The notes: generated from the letters alone by a model not told the origin. A stretch of 33,870 nt of DNA from Candidatus Adlerbacteria bacterium GW2011_GWA1_54_10 (GCA_001004665.1 LCRO01000007.1:1-33870), one strand, 5' to 3'; numbered from the stretch's first letter, positions 21,088 to 30,096 are shown. Made by a program: numbers and translations.

Positions 21088-22080
21088 TTACCAATCCAGC
21101 TCACCGGTTTTGTATTCCGTAACTCTTGTCTCGAAAAAGTTTTTTTCCTTGGGCATGTCTATTATTTCCGACATCCAAGGGAAAGGATTGTCTTTGTAGT
21201 ACTGCCGAGGAAGGCCGATGCGCTCGAGGCGCCTGTCGGCGACATGCTCGACATACTGCTTTACGGTAGCCGGCACCAGCCCGACTATCCCGCGTGGCAG
21301 AGCGTCATCCACGTAACTTTTTTCCAACTCGACGCCTCGCATGATGTTTTGCGTAAGCTGCTCGCGGAACTGCGGAGTCCATATGGCTGGATTCTCCGCG
21401 ACAATGGTGTTTATAAGGTCGGCACCGAAGGCAAGATGCACCGATTCATCCCGCAAAATAAACTGGAACTGCTCGCCGATGCCGACCATTCGGCCCTTGC
21501 GTAGCATCGAGAGCGCCATTGCGAACCCCGCGTAAAAGAAAATGCCCTCCATTATCACATAGTAGCCAACGAGGTCGTGGACGAACTTCTGTATGTTTTC
21601 CGCGCCCTCTGTACTAAAGCCCGGATCGAACACGCTTCTGGTCATCTCCACGACAAAATCGTCCTTATCCTTTATAGAGGGAGTAGTGTTGTACATGCTG
21701 TATATATCGTCGGGATTCAGGCCGAGCGTGTCGCAACAGTAAATAAAGGTATCGGTATGAACCGCCTCTTCGTACGCCTGACGCAGAAGATATTGCCGGC
21801 ATTCGGGGTTGGTGATGTGCCTGTAAATCGCAAGCACGAGATTGTTTGCAGTAAGCGATTCAGCAGTGGAGAAGAAACCGAGATTCCACATTATCATCCG
21901 GCGCTCGTCCTCGCTTAGGCCGCCCGGCTTCTTCCACAGCTCGACGTCCTGCTGCATTGAGACTTCCTCGGGCACCCAGTTGTTGGCCACGCCTTTTTTG
22001 TAGTGAGTACGCGCCCATGTGTAGCGCATGGGCAAAATTTTGTTCGGGTCCGTCGTCGAAGCTCCGTTTATGACTCCCAT
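21088..22080 (-). CDS. nrdB: Ribonucleotide reductase small subunit, class Ic type
   Basis: Makes and holds the oxidising cofactor for the NrdA subunit. Metal ligands by alignment (numbering from ATG 22080) are Glu74 (FFSTAES), Glu105 and His108 (EEAVH), Glu178 (EGIFFY), and Glu212 and His215 (RDESVH). The residue four after His108, Tyr122 in E. coli, is Phe112 (HTDTF). Glu at position 74 plus Phe at the radical site is the pattern of Chlamydia-type class Ic enzymes with a Mn/Fe cofactor. The C-terminal EYKTGELDW fits the peptide that docks onto NrdA. I chose ATG 22080, 1 nt after the nrdA stop; GTG 22101 is possible. Confidence 0.93.
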   Translation of the reverse strand: MGVINGASTTDPNKILPMRYTWARTHYKKGVANNWVPEEVSMQQDVELWKKPGGLSEDERRMIMWNLGFFSTAESLTANNLVLAIYRHITNPECRQYLLRQAYEEAVHTDTFIYCCDTLGLNPDDIYSMYNTTPSIKDKDDFVVEMTRSVFDPGFSTEGAENIQKFVHDLVGYYVIMEGIFFYAGFAMALSMLRKGRMVGIGEQFQFILRDESVHLAFGADLINTIVAENPAIWTPQFREQLTQNIMRGVELEKSYVDDALPRGIVGLVPATVKQYVEHVADRRLERIGLPRQYYKDNPFPWMSEIIDMPKEKNFFETRVTEYKTGELDW

Positions 22081-22081
22081 A

Positions 22082-24928
22082 TCAGGCGCTGCAGGACTCA
22101 CAGGGTTCGCTTAATATGTCTATTTTTTGGGCTGACGCGCCCGGATCTTTTGAAACAACGGCGATGGTTTCCTGTATTATCACTGCCGAGGCCACTTCTT
22201 CTCCTAAAATTATGGAGGGCGCGGCAGTCTCATCCGATTTGCTGGTTGCTCCGAATTTAGAGAGATTGACCGTAGACTTCTCTACGCGGCTTGCGCCGAG
22301 CGTGCGCAGGTAGTAAGTAGTCTTGAGGCCAAGGCTCCATGCATACTGGTAAACCTCGGATAGTGCGCGTCCGGAAGTTCCGCTGTAAAAAATATTTAGC
22401 GACTGACTTTGGTCTATCCAGCGCGATCTTGCCGCGGCGGCCTTTATAAGCCATTGAGGCTCTATCTCGAAGGCTTCTTTGTACTTTTCGCGGAGCATGG
22501 GCGGTATCTCCTCAATCTGCTGTATTGAGCCGTCGTGGAATTTTATTTTTTCCAGCATGTCCTTGCCCCATAGACCGAGCTTCTTTAAATCCTCGACAAG
22601 ATACTCGTTGAGGAGCATAAAGTCGCCGGCCATGTTCGATTTAACATACAGATTTTTGTAAATGGGCTCGGTCGTCGGGTAACATCCGACTATGTTGGCA
22701 GTCGAGGCCGTCGGTGCGTTGGCCATCGTGTTGGAATTGCGCATGCCCCACTGCCGTACCGCTTCGCGCACTAGCCTCCAGTCTAGAGTTTCCGCGCGCG
22801 GGAGGTCTATTTTTTGCCCGCGCTCCTGCTCGAGCATAGAAATCGTGTCCTGCGGGAAGATACCGCGGTCCCACTTGGAACCGCCGTAGGTCTCGTAAGT
22901 GCCGCGCTCTTTGGCGAGCAGGGACGAAGAGAGTATCGCGTGATAGGCCATCTGTTCCGCCACGGAGTCGCTGAGACGCACCGCATCCTCGGTATCGAAG
23001 TTGATATCCATTTTGTATAGAGCATCCTGCAAGCCGCGAAGCCCGAGGCCCACCGGCCGGTGGCGCATATTGGAGCGGCGCGTTTCTTCCGTCGGGTAGT
23101 AATTTACGTCCACAACATTGTCGAGCATTCGCATTGCGACGGGCACAATGCGCGCCACGGCCTCGCGGTCGAAGGCGCCGTTTCGCACGAATTGCGCGAG
23201 ATTGAGGCTTCCGAGGTTGCAAACCGCGGTTTCCTGCGCGCTCGAGTTGAGGGTTATTTCCGTGCAGAGGTTGCTGCCGTGCACCACGCCGACATGGTCT
23301 TGCGGCGAGCGGACATTGCAAGGGTCCTTCCATGTTATCCACGGGTGGCCGGTCTCGAAGAGCATTGTCAGATTTTTGCGCCAGAGGTCCTGCGCGCGCA
23401 CCCGCTTGTGATGCAAAATCTCACCCGAGGCCGCCTTTTGCTCGTACGCTATGTATCTCTCCTCGAAGGCCTTGCCGTACAAGTCGTGGAGGTCAGGAAC
23501 ATCGGATGTGGAGAAAAGGGTCCAGTATCCGTCCTCGGCAAGGCGTTTCATGAACAAGTCGGGTATCCACACGGCGGTGCTTAGGTCGTGCGCGCGGCGC
23601 CGCTCGTCGCCCGTGTTCTTGCGGAGTTCCATAAAATCCTCTATATCGAGGTGCCAGTACTCCAGGTACGCCGCCGCGGCGCCGCGTCTGCGGCCTGAGC
23701 GGTTTATCGAGATGGTTACGTCATTGGCTATCTTGAGGAATGGGATCACTCCCTGGCTCTCGACGCCGGTAGTTTTTATGAGCGAGCCGGTTGCGCGTAC
23801 AGGCGTCCAGTCGGTGCCGACGCCTCCGGCATACTTAAGTAGCTGGGCGGAGCTTGCATATTCTTTGAATATTGCATGCAGGTCGTCCGGCACCGTCGAA
23901 AGGAAGCACGAGGAAAGCTGGGGCCGCAGGAGGCCAGCGTGGTATAGCGTGGGCGAGGAGGGAGTGTAATACATCGCCGACATAGCTTCGTAAAATTCTA
24001 TTGCATGGCGCTGGCGCTCCTCCGGAGTCTTTTCGGCAAGAGCGACTCCCATTGCGACGCGCATCCAGAACATTTGCGGGGTTTCAAGCAGTCGGCGGGT
24101 TTTATGCTCGCGCGAAATATAATTCTTCTCCAGCGTCTGCAGTCCCAGGTACTTGAAATCGCGGTCCCTTTCTATCTGCAGAGTCTCGCCGAGGACGGCT
24201 AGGTCATACTCAAGCATTCGCGGGTCGTATTGCCCTATGGAAACTCCTTTCCCCATGGACTCAGCAAACGCGCGCTTGTGCGCCTCCTCCAGATCGGCAT
24301 AATCAACCTTGCCGAGCACGTCGCGGTACATGGATTGCAGAAGGAGCCGCGCGGCAACCAGCGAGTGTGCAGGGTCGCGCTCTATCAAACTGCGCACGAC
24401 CATCACGAGCACGTCGTGGATGTCTTTGGTCTTGATGCTCTCGTACAGCTCGGCGCGCACGCGAGCGATTATTTCGGGCACATCGATATGACGCTCCTGC
24501 CCCAAAGCGGCGCGCAGGAGCGTGCGGGTAAGCTTGCTCTCACTGAAGTTTTCCTTGCGGCCGTCGCGCTTTTCGACAAGGAGGCGGTTTTCCGTTATTT
24601 TTTCGGCAATTTTTGCCTTGTGGTCCTCGCGGACCTTGGCGTGTTCGTAGCGGTAAATAATGTATGACTTCGCGACGTTGAAATAGCCTCGCTCCATGAG
24701 CGCGGTTTCGACCAGGTCCTGTATATTCTCGACCGTCGGGATGAATGCGGTGTTGCCGAATTTAAGGTCTATCGCGTCTACGACCGCCTTTGTAATATCA
24801 ATCGCGTCCTCATCGTGGCTGTCGCCAAGCACCGCCGCAAAGGCCTTTTGTACCGCGACTGTTATCTTTTGCGGATGGAAATCGGCTATTTCGCCGTTCC
24901 GTTTTTTTATTTTTAGCGTCACTGCCAT
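22082..24928 (-). CDS. nrdA: Ribonucleoside-diphosphate reductase large subunit
   Basis: Class I ribonucleotide reductase catalytic subunit that reduces ribonucleotides for DNA synthesis. The 948-aa protein has two N-terminal ATP-cone domains (about 3-95 and 112-205), suggesting dATP feedback control. Active-site residues are Cys341 (SSCFLST), the Asn553-Cys555-Glu557 motif (NLCTEITLNSS) and Cys570 (AVCNLGSLNL). The C-terminal redox pair is CESC, four residues before the end, to be reduced by thioredoxin or glutaredoxin. nrdB follows directly in the same operon. A TATAAT on the minus strand (24948-24943) lies 14 nt before the ATG. Confidence 0.96.
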   Translation of the reverse strand: MAVTLKIKKRNGEIADFHPQKITVAVQKAFAAVLGDSHDEDAIDITKAVVDAIDLKFGNTAFIPTVENIQDLVETALMERGYFNVAKSYIIYRYEHAKVREDHKAKIAEKITENRLLVEKRDGRKENFSESKLTRTLLRAALGQERHIDVPEIIARVRAELYESIKTKDIHDVLVMVVRSLIERDPAHSLVAARLLLQSMYRDVLGKVDYADLEEAHKRAFAESMGKGVSIGQYDPRMLEYDLAVLGETLQIERDRDFKYLGLQTLEKNYISREHKTRRLLETPQMFWMRVAMGVALAEKTPEERQRHAIEFYEAMSAMYYTPSSPTLYHAGLLRPQLSSCFLSTVPDDLHAIFKEYASSAQLLKYAGGVGTDWTPVRATGSLIKTTGVESQGVIPFLKIANDVTISINRSGRRRGAAAAYLEYWHLDIEDFMELRKNTGDERRRAHDLSTAVWIPDLFMKRLAEDGYWTLFSTSDVPDLHDLYGKAFEERYIAYEQKAASGEILHHKRVRAQDLWRKNLTMLFETGHPWITWKDPCNVRSPQDHVGVVHGSNLCTEITLNSSAQETAVCNLGSLNLAQFVRNGAFDREAVARIVPVAMRMLDNVVDVNYYPTEETRRSNMRHRPVGLGLRGLQDALYKMDINFDTEDAVRLSDSVAEQMAYHAILSSSLLAKERGTYETYGGSKWDRGIFPQDTISMLEQERGQKIDLPRAETLDWRLVREAVRQWGMRNSNTMANAPTASTANIVGCYPTTEPIYKNLYVKSNMAGDFMLLNEYLVEDLKKLGLWGKDMLEKIKFHDGSIQQIEEIPPMLREKYKEAFEIEPQWLIKAAAARSRWIDQSQSLNIFYSGTSGRALSEVYQYAWSLGLKTTYYLRTLGASRVEKSTVNLSKFGATSKSDETAAPSIILGEEVASAVIIQETIAVVSKDPGASAQKIDILSEPCESCSA

Positions 24929-24942
24929 GTTCGGGAATAGTA

Positions 24943-24948
24943 ATTATA
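24943..24948 (-). promoter_or_regulatory. -10 element of nrdAB
   Basis: TATAAT on the minus strand, 14 nt before the nrdA ATG, with no good -35. I saw no NrdR box pair in the 124-bp divergent gap. Confidence 0.5.
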
Positions 24949-25012
24949 GGCCGCGATGCGCCGAAGTGGCTGTGCATAACGAACGACAAAATTAAATCAC
25001 CTTCAGGGCAAC

Positions 25013-25040
25013 TTGACTCATGAAAACAGTGTGCTACAAT
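25013..25040 (+). promoter_or_regulatory. Promoter of the DUF1360 gene
   Basis: TTGACT (25013-25018), a 16-nt spacer and TGcTACAAT (hexamer 25035-25040) make the best full promoter in the window. The ATG at 25053 is 12 nt after the -10, so the leader would be about 5-6 nt. Confidence 0.75.
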
Positions 25041-25052
25041 TTCGTTCATTAT

Positions 25053-25499
25053 ATGTACCGGCCCAAAGAAGACCAGATTTTTTGGAATTTCCTGTTTTCC
25101 GCGCTTTTTACGGTCGTGCTTGCCACAGCAATGTGGATTCTTTATCGCGCGCAAGGCGGTTTCCCAAGCTCGGTCCCGGTTTTTGACGCCGTTCTTATGT
25201 CTTTTGCCGCTTTCCGTATCACGCGTCTTATAATTTATGACAAAATAACCCTTTGGTTCCGAAATTTTTTTCCGGAGGGCGGGGGACTGCGCGGTACGAT
25301 ATGCGACCTTCTTGCGTGTCCATGGTGCGTCGGCTTTTGGGGTGCACTCGCGGTGTCGTGGTTTTACTTTATGTTCCCGTGGGCGTGGTACGTTATTCTT
25401 TTTTTGGCGCTCGCCGGCATTGGATCCCTACTGCAAGTAACAGCGAACCTTATCGGGTGGAAGGCCGAGCAGCTTAAGCGCACTACTGAAAGATTATAG
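25053..25499 (+). CDS. DUF1360 family membrane protein
   Basis: Small integral membrane protein of unknown function. It has about three hydrophobic segments (near residues 12-30, 42-58 and 98-130). The family signature is FRITRLIIYDKITLWFRNFFPEGGGLRGTICDLLACPWCVGFW, containing a Cys-Pro-Trp-Cys pair. In other bacteria such proteins are associated with the cell envelope or sporulation, but the role is not established. ATG 25053 (148 aa) is preferred because the ORF-track start at 25020 lies inside the promoter. The 3' end overlaps the convergent Gmad2 gene by 17 bp. Confidence 0.8.
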   Translation: MYRPKEDQIFWNFLFSALFTVVLATAMWILYRAQGGFPSSVPVFDAVLMSFAAFRITRLIIYDKITLWFRNFFPEGGGLRGTICDLLACPWCVGFWGALAVSWFYFMFPWAWYVILFLALAGIGSLLQVTANLIGWKAEQLKRTTERL

Positions 25500-25923
25500 G
25501 TATGACAAGCTCCTCATCGTATTCCGGCAACCCGGAAGGGTTGTCTCTCTTCAGCACCACGTTTCCTTTGGAGCCTTCTGGCTGTGGAGGAAAGGATATT
25601 TGGAGATAAAATGGCACGAATTCCGCAGTCATCCATTCCCCCTGCGCTTGCGCCGGAGCCTGCGCTATAACCTCGCCTGCGACGTTGCGTATCTCGATGG
25701 GGAAACTTGCCTCGAAGTACCAGTTGCCGCGTGCCTTTCCGGATATGATGAGCGGCGGAAAAACGGCGTCTCCGATGCGCGGCGTATCAACCTCTATGCG
25801 GTCCGGTTTTTGAGCCCTTTCGTCCACCGTTGGCGCTTTTACCGGGTCGGGCAGGATAATAAGCGCCGCCGCTCCCGCGGCTATCACCACGAAAAGCGCG
25901 ATTATAATTCCCCAACGGTTCAT
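25483..25923 (-). CDS. Gmad2 immunoglobulin-like domain protein, membrane-anchored
   Basis: Predicted exported protein with an N-terminal membrane segment (residues 5-24, GIIIALFVVIAAGAAALIIL) and one Gmad2-type domain (about 42-145). The domain is recognised by the pattern of PLIISGKARGNWYFEASFPIEI and GEWMTAEFVPFYLQISF. Such domains sit on the outside of the membrane; their ligand is unknown. It is the last gene of the cupin-GH130-HAD run, 33 nt after the HAD gene. An extended -10 (TGgTATCAT, minus strand, ending at 25940) could also give it its own promoter. Confidence 0.78.
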   Translation of the reverse strand: MNRWGIIIALFVVIAAGAAALIILPDPVKAPTVDERAQKPDRIEVDTPRIGDAVFPPLIISGKARGNWYFEASFPIEIRNVAGEVIAQAPAQAQGEWMTAEFVPFYLQISFPPQPEGSKGNVVLKRDNPSGLPEYDEELVIPIIFQ

Positions 25924-25956
25924 ACGGATAGTAATCTCGATGATACCACATGAAAG

Positions 25957-26715
25957 CTATGGTCGTGAGGAGGCGCGGAGAATATCTTTTATGAGAGCTT
26001 CACTCTCTCTCGGACCGAAAACCGCATGCGTTTTGACGCCGCTCTCGAGGACTACTGCATCGTTGCCGCCTTCCTCGAGTGCGTCTCCGACATAAAGCAT
26101 GTCGGTGACCTCAATGCCCGTAAGTTCCGCGAGCCGCTTTATACCATAAGCCTTGGTAAGACCCTTGCGAGTAATGTCTATTGAAGTCAGCCCGCCGATG
26201 CCGACGGAAAAGTCCGGAAGTTTCTTGACTAGCGAGTTGCGAATACGGACCCTCGTTTGTTTTTTTGGATCCCACTTTTGCTTTTCGTCTATTGGGGCTC
26301 CCTGTCCGAGGCCGGAGAAAGTTATTTGCGCGCCGCGGTCTTCTATCCGCTCTCCCCATAGACCGCCTCGGAGCTCCATGCCGTTTTCTTCAAGAGCCTC
26401 TTTTAGCACCGCGAAAATTTTCTGTTTTTCCTGTTCCGAAAAGCAGTGATCGTACTGCGGCTTCCACCCTTCTCGGTACACATAGCATTGCGCCGCGTTG
26501 GTGGGAAATATGTACAGCCGCTCGAGTGGCGCGTCCTCGGGGAGTGCGGGCAAAAACTGCTTTTCGAACTGCTGGAATCCGGCTCCGGACATTACTGCGA
26601 CCGGCATTTTTTTTAGCAAGTCGGCTATGAGCAGGCCCATTTCGGCGCTCATACGCCATTTGCTCTCCGCAAGCGTACCGTCGAGGTCGAAGGCGATTAG
26701 TTTTGGCTTAACCAT
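25957..26715 (-). CDS. HAD-IIB hydrolase resembling eukaryotic-type phosphomannomutase
   Basis: HAD superfamily protein with a type IIB cap. Motif I is AFDLDGTLAES (Asp10 nucleophile, Asp12), motif II is VMSGAG, the Lys region is DITRKGLTKAYGIKRL, and motif IV is YVGDALEEGGND. The cap segment GAQITFSGLGQGAPIDEKQKWDP matches PMM-like bacterial proteins. The predicted activity is mannose-1-P/mannose-6-P interconversion, or a sugar-phosphate phosphatase; sequence alone does not separate these. The position directly after GH130 genes, whose phosphorylase members yield mannose-1-P, and with an M6P-isomerase-like cupin, favours PMM. Confidence 0.78.
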   Translation of the reverse strand: MVKPKLIAFDLDGTLAESKWRMSAEMGLLIADLLKKMPVAVMSGAGFQQFEKQFLPALPEDAPLERLYIFPTNAAQCYVYREGWKPQYDHCFSEQEKQKIFAVLKEALEENGMELRGGLWGERIEDRGAQITFSGLGQGAPIDEKQKWDPKKQTRVRIRNSLVKKLPDFSVGIGGLTSIDITRKGLTKAYGIKRLAELTGIEVTDMLYVGDALEEGGNDAVVLESGVKTHAVFGPRESEALIKDILRASSRP

Positions 26716-26739
26716 GGAGGACGGTCCTTGATAAAGTAA

Positions 26740-28662
26740 TTATTGCAAATTCTCCGGCAGGAGGATATCCATCAATTTTTTCAGAGAAACTGCGGCGACT
26801 GCGACCACAGTATCCGCCGCGCCATAGTAAATTAAAAGTTTGTCTCCGCGCAACACTGCTCCGCAGGAGAAGACGGCGTTGCGCACCTGTCCCACGCGCT
26901 CATACTCCTCTGTAGGCTCCAAAATGGTGTCCACGCTGCGCGAAACGATTAGTGAAGGATTCTTCAGGTCGAGCAAGGCGGCACCAAGCCGGTAAGTGCC
27001 CGTTTTCGAAACTCCGTGATATATCATAAGCCAGCCTTTTTTTGTCTTGATAGGCGGACCGGCTATTCCTATCTTGCGGCTATCCCACATCGCCGGCCTC
27101 GGTCCCATTATCTCGATGCATCTCGATACTCGCGATTTTTTGAAATCGAGCACATCAAGATAGTCCGCGCATAACTGCGGGTCTATGCGGTGCAGAAGCA
27201 TGTATTGGCCGGATATTTTTTCGGGAAAGAGGCACGCATCCTTGTCCTGCACGAGGTCGGGCGTTATCAAAACCGGCCGTTCCCATTTGTCGAAACGTCT
27301 CGCGACGAAGTCCTTGATGGAAATTGAGGTTAGCGCCGCGCGCCACGGATTTTTTCCGTCAAAAGCCGTGTAGCAAAGATAAAGAGTGTTGCCTATGCGC
27401 GTAAGGCGCGGGTCTTCGCAGCCGGAGCTCGCGCCGGGGACTTTTTGGAGCTCGAATTCCTCGCGGGGAATATAGGCCGGCTCATTATGGCGGTAATTTA
27501 TTTTTATACCGTTCCTGCTTGAGGCGTAGCCAAGCACCGAAGTGTTGTCCTCGCCTTGCGCGCGGTAAAGGAGATGAATTTCGCCATCGATATCCACCGC
27601 CGCCGCGTTAAAAACAGCCTTGCTTTCCCATTTGTGCCCGCCTATCGGCCCCAGTATCGGATTTTCCTTTGCGCGGCATGCCAGATCCACGCGCCGCTCC
27701 GGTATCATTGCAGAGAGCAGGTCGCGCAAATTTAGCGATGCTTTTGCACAAACTGTGTCCGCCGCGCCGTAATAAAGGTCTATCCTGCCATTTTTGTCCA
27801 AAGTTGCGCCGGAAGGGAAGACGATATTCGGCACCGCGCCGTAGCGCTCGTAAATTTCCTGAGGGACTATGATAGGGCCCTTTGTCCTGCCGACTATCTG
27901 ACGCGGTTCTTTAAGATCGAGCAAAAGTGCCTCGATACCGAAGACACGCTCGCCGCCGCCGAAGTAGTTGTGTATATAGGAATAGAAAAGGAGCCACCCT
28001 TCCGGAGTCTTGAGCGGCACCGAGCCGACCTCGACATGGTCGTGCTCAAAGCGCAGGGGATTAATGGAGTGTTCCGATATTTCTGAGTGCCATTTTTCCC
28101 AAAACGAAAGATCCCAGAGCTCTTCTATCCTGTCGCACTGCGCGATTGCTATGCGCGCGGGTGGCTCATCGGTGTGTGCGGTTAAAATAAACGTGATCTT
28201 TCCGTTTACACGCTCGGGGAATAGCGCTGCCGCCTTGGCGTTGAAAGAGGTTATCAAGTGCTTGCTCTCTATCGTCTCCAGATCTTTCGATACCGCGCAG
28301 GCGACTTTTATGTTCTGTGGGCCGAATGGCATACCGCCGAGCGCGGTGTAGAAAATATAGTACTTGCCCTCGAAAAATGTCACGCGCGGATCCTCGCAGC
28401 CGTACTTGTCCCACGGCTCTGTCGGCACGATGAACTGCCGCCGGCTCTGGAAGTGCTCGCCGTCGAGCGAGAGCGCCTTGCCTATGGTCGAGATGCCCGC
28501 CGGCGTCATAAGCGCGTCAGGCCGGCCCTGTGCGCGATAGAGCAGGTGAGTTATGGTGCCTTTTTTGATTGGCGATGGGTTGAAGGTCCCGCGCGCCTCC
28601 CAGTGCCGCTCGTCCGCGGGCGCTATCAGAGGATTATGTTCGCTCCTGCGTACAACGTACAT
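26740..28662 (-). CDS. Tandem GH130 protein (two beta-mannoside phosphorylase-like domains)
   Basis: Two complete five-bladed GH130 propellers in one 640-aa chain. Domain 1 is about residues 1-320, with GCEDPRVTFFEGKYYIFYTA carrying the likely catalytic Asp. Domain 2 is about 320-640, with SSGCEDPRLTRIGNTLYLCYTA. Each has FPE(R/K) and LY(Y)GAADTV blade motifs. GH130 enzymes phosphorolyse, or in some subfamilies hydrolyse, beta-mannosides. Domain 1 differs from domain 2 in several pocket positions (SYIHNYFGG against IYHGVSK), so the two may differ in substrate or one may only bind. ATG 28662 is chosen because the ORF-track extension to 29043 overlaps the upstream GH130 gene and has no family similarity. 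It starts 2 nt after that gene's stop. Confidence 0.85.
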   Translation of the reverse strand: MYVVRRSEHNPLIAPADERHWEARGTFNPSPIKKGTITHLLYRAQGRPDALMTPAGISTIGKALSLDGEHFQSRRQFIVPTEPWDKYGCEDPRVTFFEGKYYIFYTALGGMPFGPQNIKVACAVSKDLETIESKHLITSFNAKAAALFPERVNGKITFILTAHTDEPPARIAIAQCDRIEELWDLSFWEKWHSEISEHSINPLRFEHDHVEVGSVPLKTPEGWLLFYSYIHNYFGGGERVFGIEALLLDLKEPRQIVGRTKGPIIVPQEIYERYGAVPNIVFPSGATLDKNGRIDLYYGAADTVCAKASLNLRDLLSAMIPERRVDLACRAKENPILGPIGGHKWESKAVFNAAAVDIDGEIHLLYRAQGEDNTSVLGYASSRNGIKINYRHNEPAYIPREEFELQKVPGASSGCEDPRLTRIGNTLYLCYTAFDGKNPWRAALTSISIKDFVARRFDKWERPVLITPDLVQDKDACLFPEKISGQYMLLHRIDPQLCADYLDVLDFKKSRVSRCIEIMGPRPAMWDSRKIGIAGPPIKTKKGWLMIYHGVSKTGTYRLGAALLDLKNPSLIVSRSVDTILEPTEEYERVGQVRNAVFSCGAVLRGDKLLIYYGAADTVVAVAAVSLKKLMDILLPENLQ

Positions 28663-28664
28663 AG

Positions 28665-29732
28665 TTATAGTGTAACCGGTTCCAAAACGGCGTGTTCGTG
28701 AGATTGAAGTTTGAGGAGGAACTCGCGCAAGGAGACTCTCGCGGCGGCGACATGCTTGTAGGCGTACACGACGCCCGGCTTCCAGTCGTTCTCGTACCAC
28801 TCTTCGGGCTCCAATACCGGATAATTTGAGCGATAAAGAACTTTTGTCGGATCGCCGAGATCGAGCAACATCGCGCCGACCTTGTATCCGGGACCGCCCG
28901 CAGGGTTCATCCCGTGATAAAAAAGTAGCCACCCTGCGGGGGTTTTTACGGGCGGCGCGCCCGCGCCGCGCACAAAGGCGTCCCATTGCCCGCTCCGGCC
29001 GCCGCGGTTGTTGTTGCTTTTTATCGGCCACTCCCGCAGGCACTCCAAGTCCTCTATATAATCGATCATTATACTCGGAGTCAGCGCGTGCAGTATGGCG
29101 AATTTGCCGTTTATTTTTTCGGGGAAGAGGACCCAGTTCTTATGCATTTCATTCTTGGGCGAGAGCGGCAGGGGCGGAGGCCAGTCCCATACGCGCGCGT
29201 TAATCGCTCCTAGCGGGAGTGAGGTCAGTGCGAGCCGGAGTGACTGCCAGCTCTCGAACATCCCGAAAGAAAGATATGCGCGGCCCTCCTCTTCTATTTT
29301 GACCGCGCGCGGGTCCTCGAAGCCGCCCCATCCGCCGCCCGAGGCGTAAACATCCGGACTGTACGCACGCGGTCCATGGCGGCGCCTCGCGGCCGACTCA
29401 AGCAGGATCTCCGACGGATCGAGCGCGAGAGTACGCCCTCCAAAATTTATCCCATCGCCGCTTGTCGCATGCCCTATGCGCGAGATGCCATCGCGCCCGA
29501 GCGCGCGATAAAAAAGGTGCACGCGCTCATCGTGCACAATCGCCGCTGGATTGAATACCGCCTCGCTCTCCCACCAATTTTGCGGGTTAGGGGAGAGAAT
29601 GGGATTGCCGCGGTGCCGCGCAAGCGCAAGGGGTCGGTGCCTAAGGGAAAGCCAGTAAAAAAACAGGGAGAGTGCGGCAAGCAGAAGTCCCGCCAGTGCA
29701 AAAAAAAGGACTGGCAAGTCAGGCGCGCCCAT
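28665..29732 (-). CDS. Membrane-anchored GH130 family protein
   Basis: GH130 propeller (about residues 40-345) with the motif GGFEDPRAVKIEEEGRAYLSF and blade segments LFPEKINGKFAILH and LLFYHGMNP. An N-terminal membrane helix (about 7-29) is followed by LRHRPLALARHR; the positive charges after the helix and few before it suggest the catalytic domain faces the cytoplasm. A phosphorylase using internal phosphate would fit that topology. The gene overlaps the upstream cupin gene by 14 bp and is 2 nt from the tandem GH130 gene, so the three are surely one operon. Confidence 0.82.
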   Translation of the reverse strand: MGAPDLPVLFFALAGLLLAALSLFFYWLSLRHRPLALARHRGNPILSPNPQNWWESEAVFNPAAIVHDERVHLFYRALGRDGISRIGHATSGDGINFGGRTLALDPSEILLESAARRRHGPRAYSPDVYASGGGWGGFEDPRAVKIEEEGRAYLSFGMFESWQSLRLALTSLPLGAINARVWDWPPPLPLSPKNEMHKNWVLFPEKINGKFAILHALTPSIMIDYIEDLECLREWPIKSNNNRGGRSGQWDAFVRGAGAPPVKTPAGWLLFYHGMNPAGGPGYKVGAMLLDLGDPTKVLYRSNYPVLEPEEWYENDWKPGVVYAYKHVAAARVSLREFLLKLQSHEHAVLEPVTL

Positions 29733-30090
29733 AGCGGTCCTCTAGGCGGGTGATATCAGCCTCGTCAAAATTGCCAAACGCTATCTCCAGTATGCGCAAC
29801 CCCTCGGGGCTGGCCGCGACGCGGTGCCGCGCGCCGCGTTTGCTAAAAAAGTTTTCTCCCGCATGCGCATCATGCTCCGCGCCCTCTATGGTAATAACGC
29901 CGGAGCCGCCGAGAACGCGCCAAAACTCGTCGCGGACCTCGTGAGTCTGGAGAGAAATAGCCTCGTCTGGATTTACCGTAACCAATTTGACCGTTGTCTG
30001 CTCATTGAGGGTGAAGCGCTCAAAATTTCCCCACGGTCTAACTTCCTTCTCATAATTAGAGAGACCCTCCATGACTTTATTGTAGTGCAT
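29719..30090 (-). CDS. Cupin, mannose-6-phosphate isomerase type II-like
   Basis: Single-domain cupin of the type found at the C-terminus of GDP-mannose pyrophosphorylase/M6P isomerase. It reads VRPWGNFERFTLNEQTTVKLVTVNPDEAISLQTHEVRDEFWRVLGG, followed by GENFFSKRGARHRV. The metal-binding His/Glu set (QTHEVRDEFW, later RH) is mostly present, although the usual first-motif HxH is QTH here. The predicted role is Man-6-P to Fru-6-P interconversion; a purely regulatory or binding role is possible. ATG 30090 lies 6 nt after a TATAAA -10 on the minus strand; ATG 30072 is an alternative start. First gene of the mannose-related operon. Confidence 0.78.
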   Translation of the reverse strand: MHYNKVMEGLSNYEKEVRPWGNFERFTLNEQTTVKLVTVNPDEAISLQTHEVRDEFWRVLGGSGVITIEGAEHDAHAGENFFSKRGARHRVAASPEGLRILEIAFGNFDEADITRLEDRYGRA

Positions 30091-30096
30091 AAAATG

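Noticed and set aside
28663-29043. N-terminal extension of the tandem GH130 ORF to 29043
   Set aside because: The extra 127 residues lie antisense-frame within the upstream GH130 gene on the same strand, are Arg-rich and match nothing. ATG 28662 fits the family start and operon spacing.
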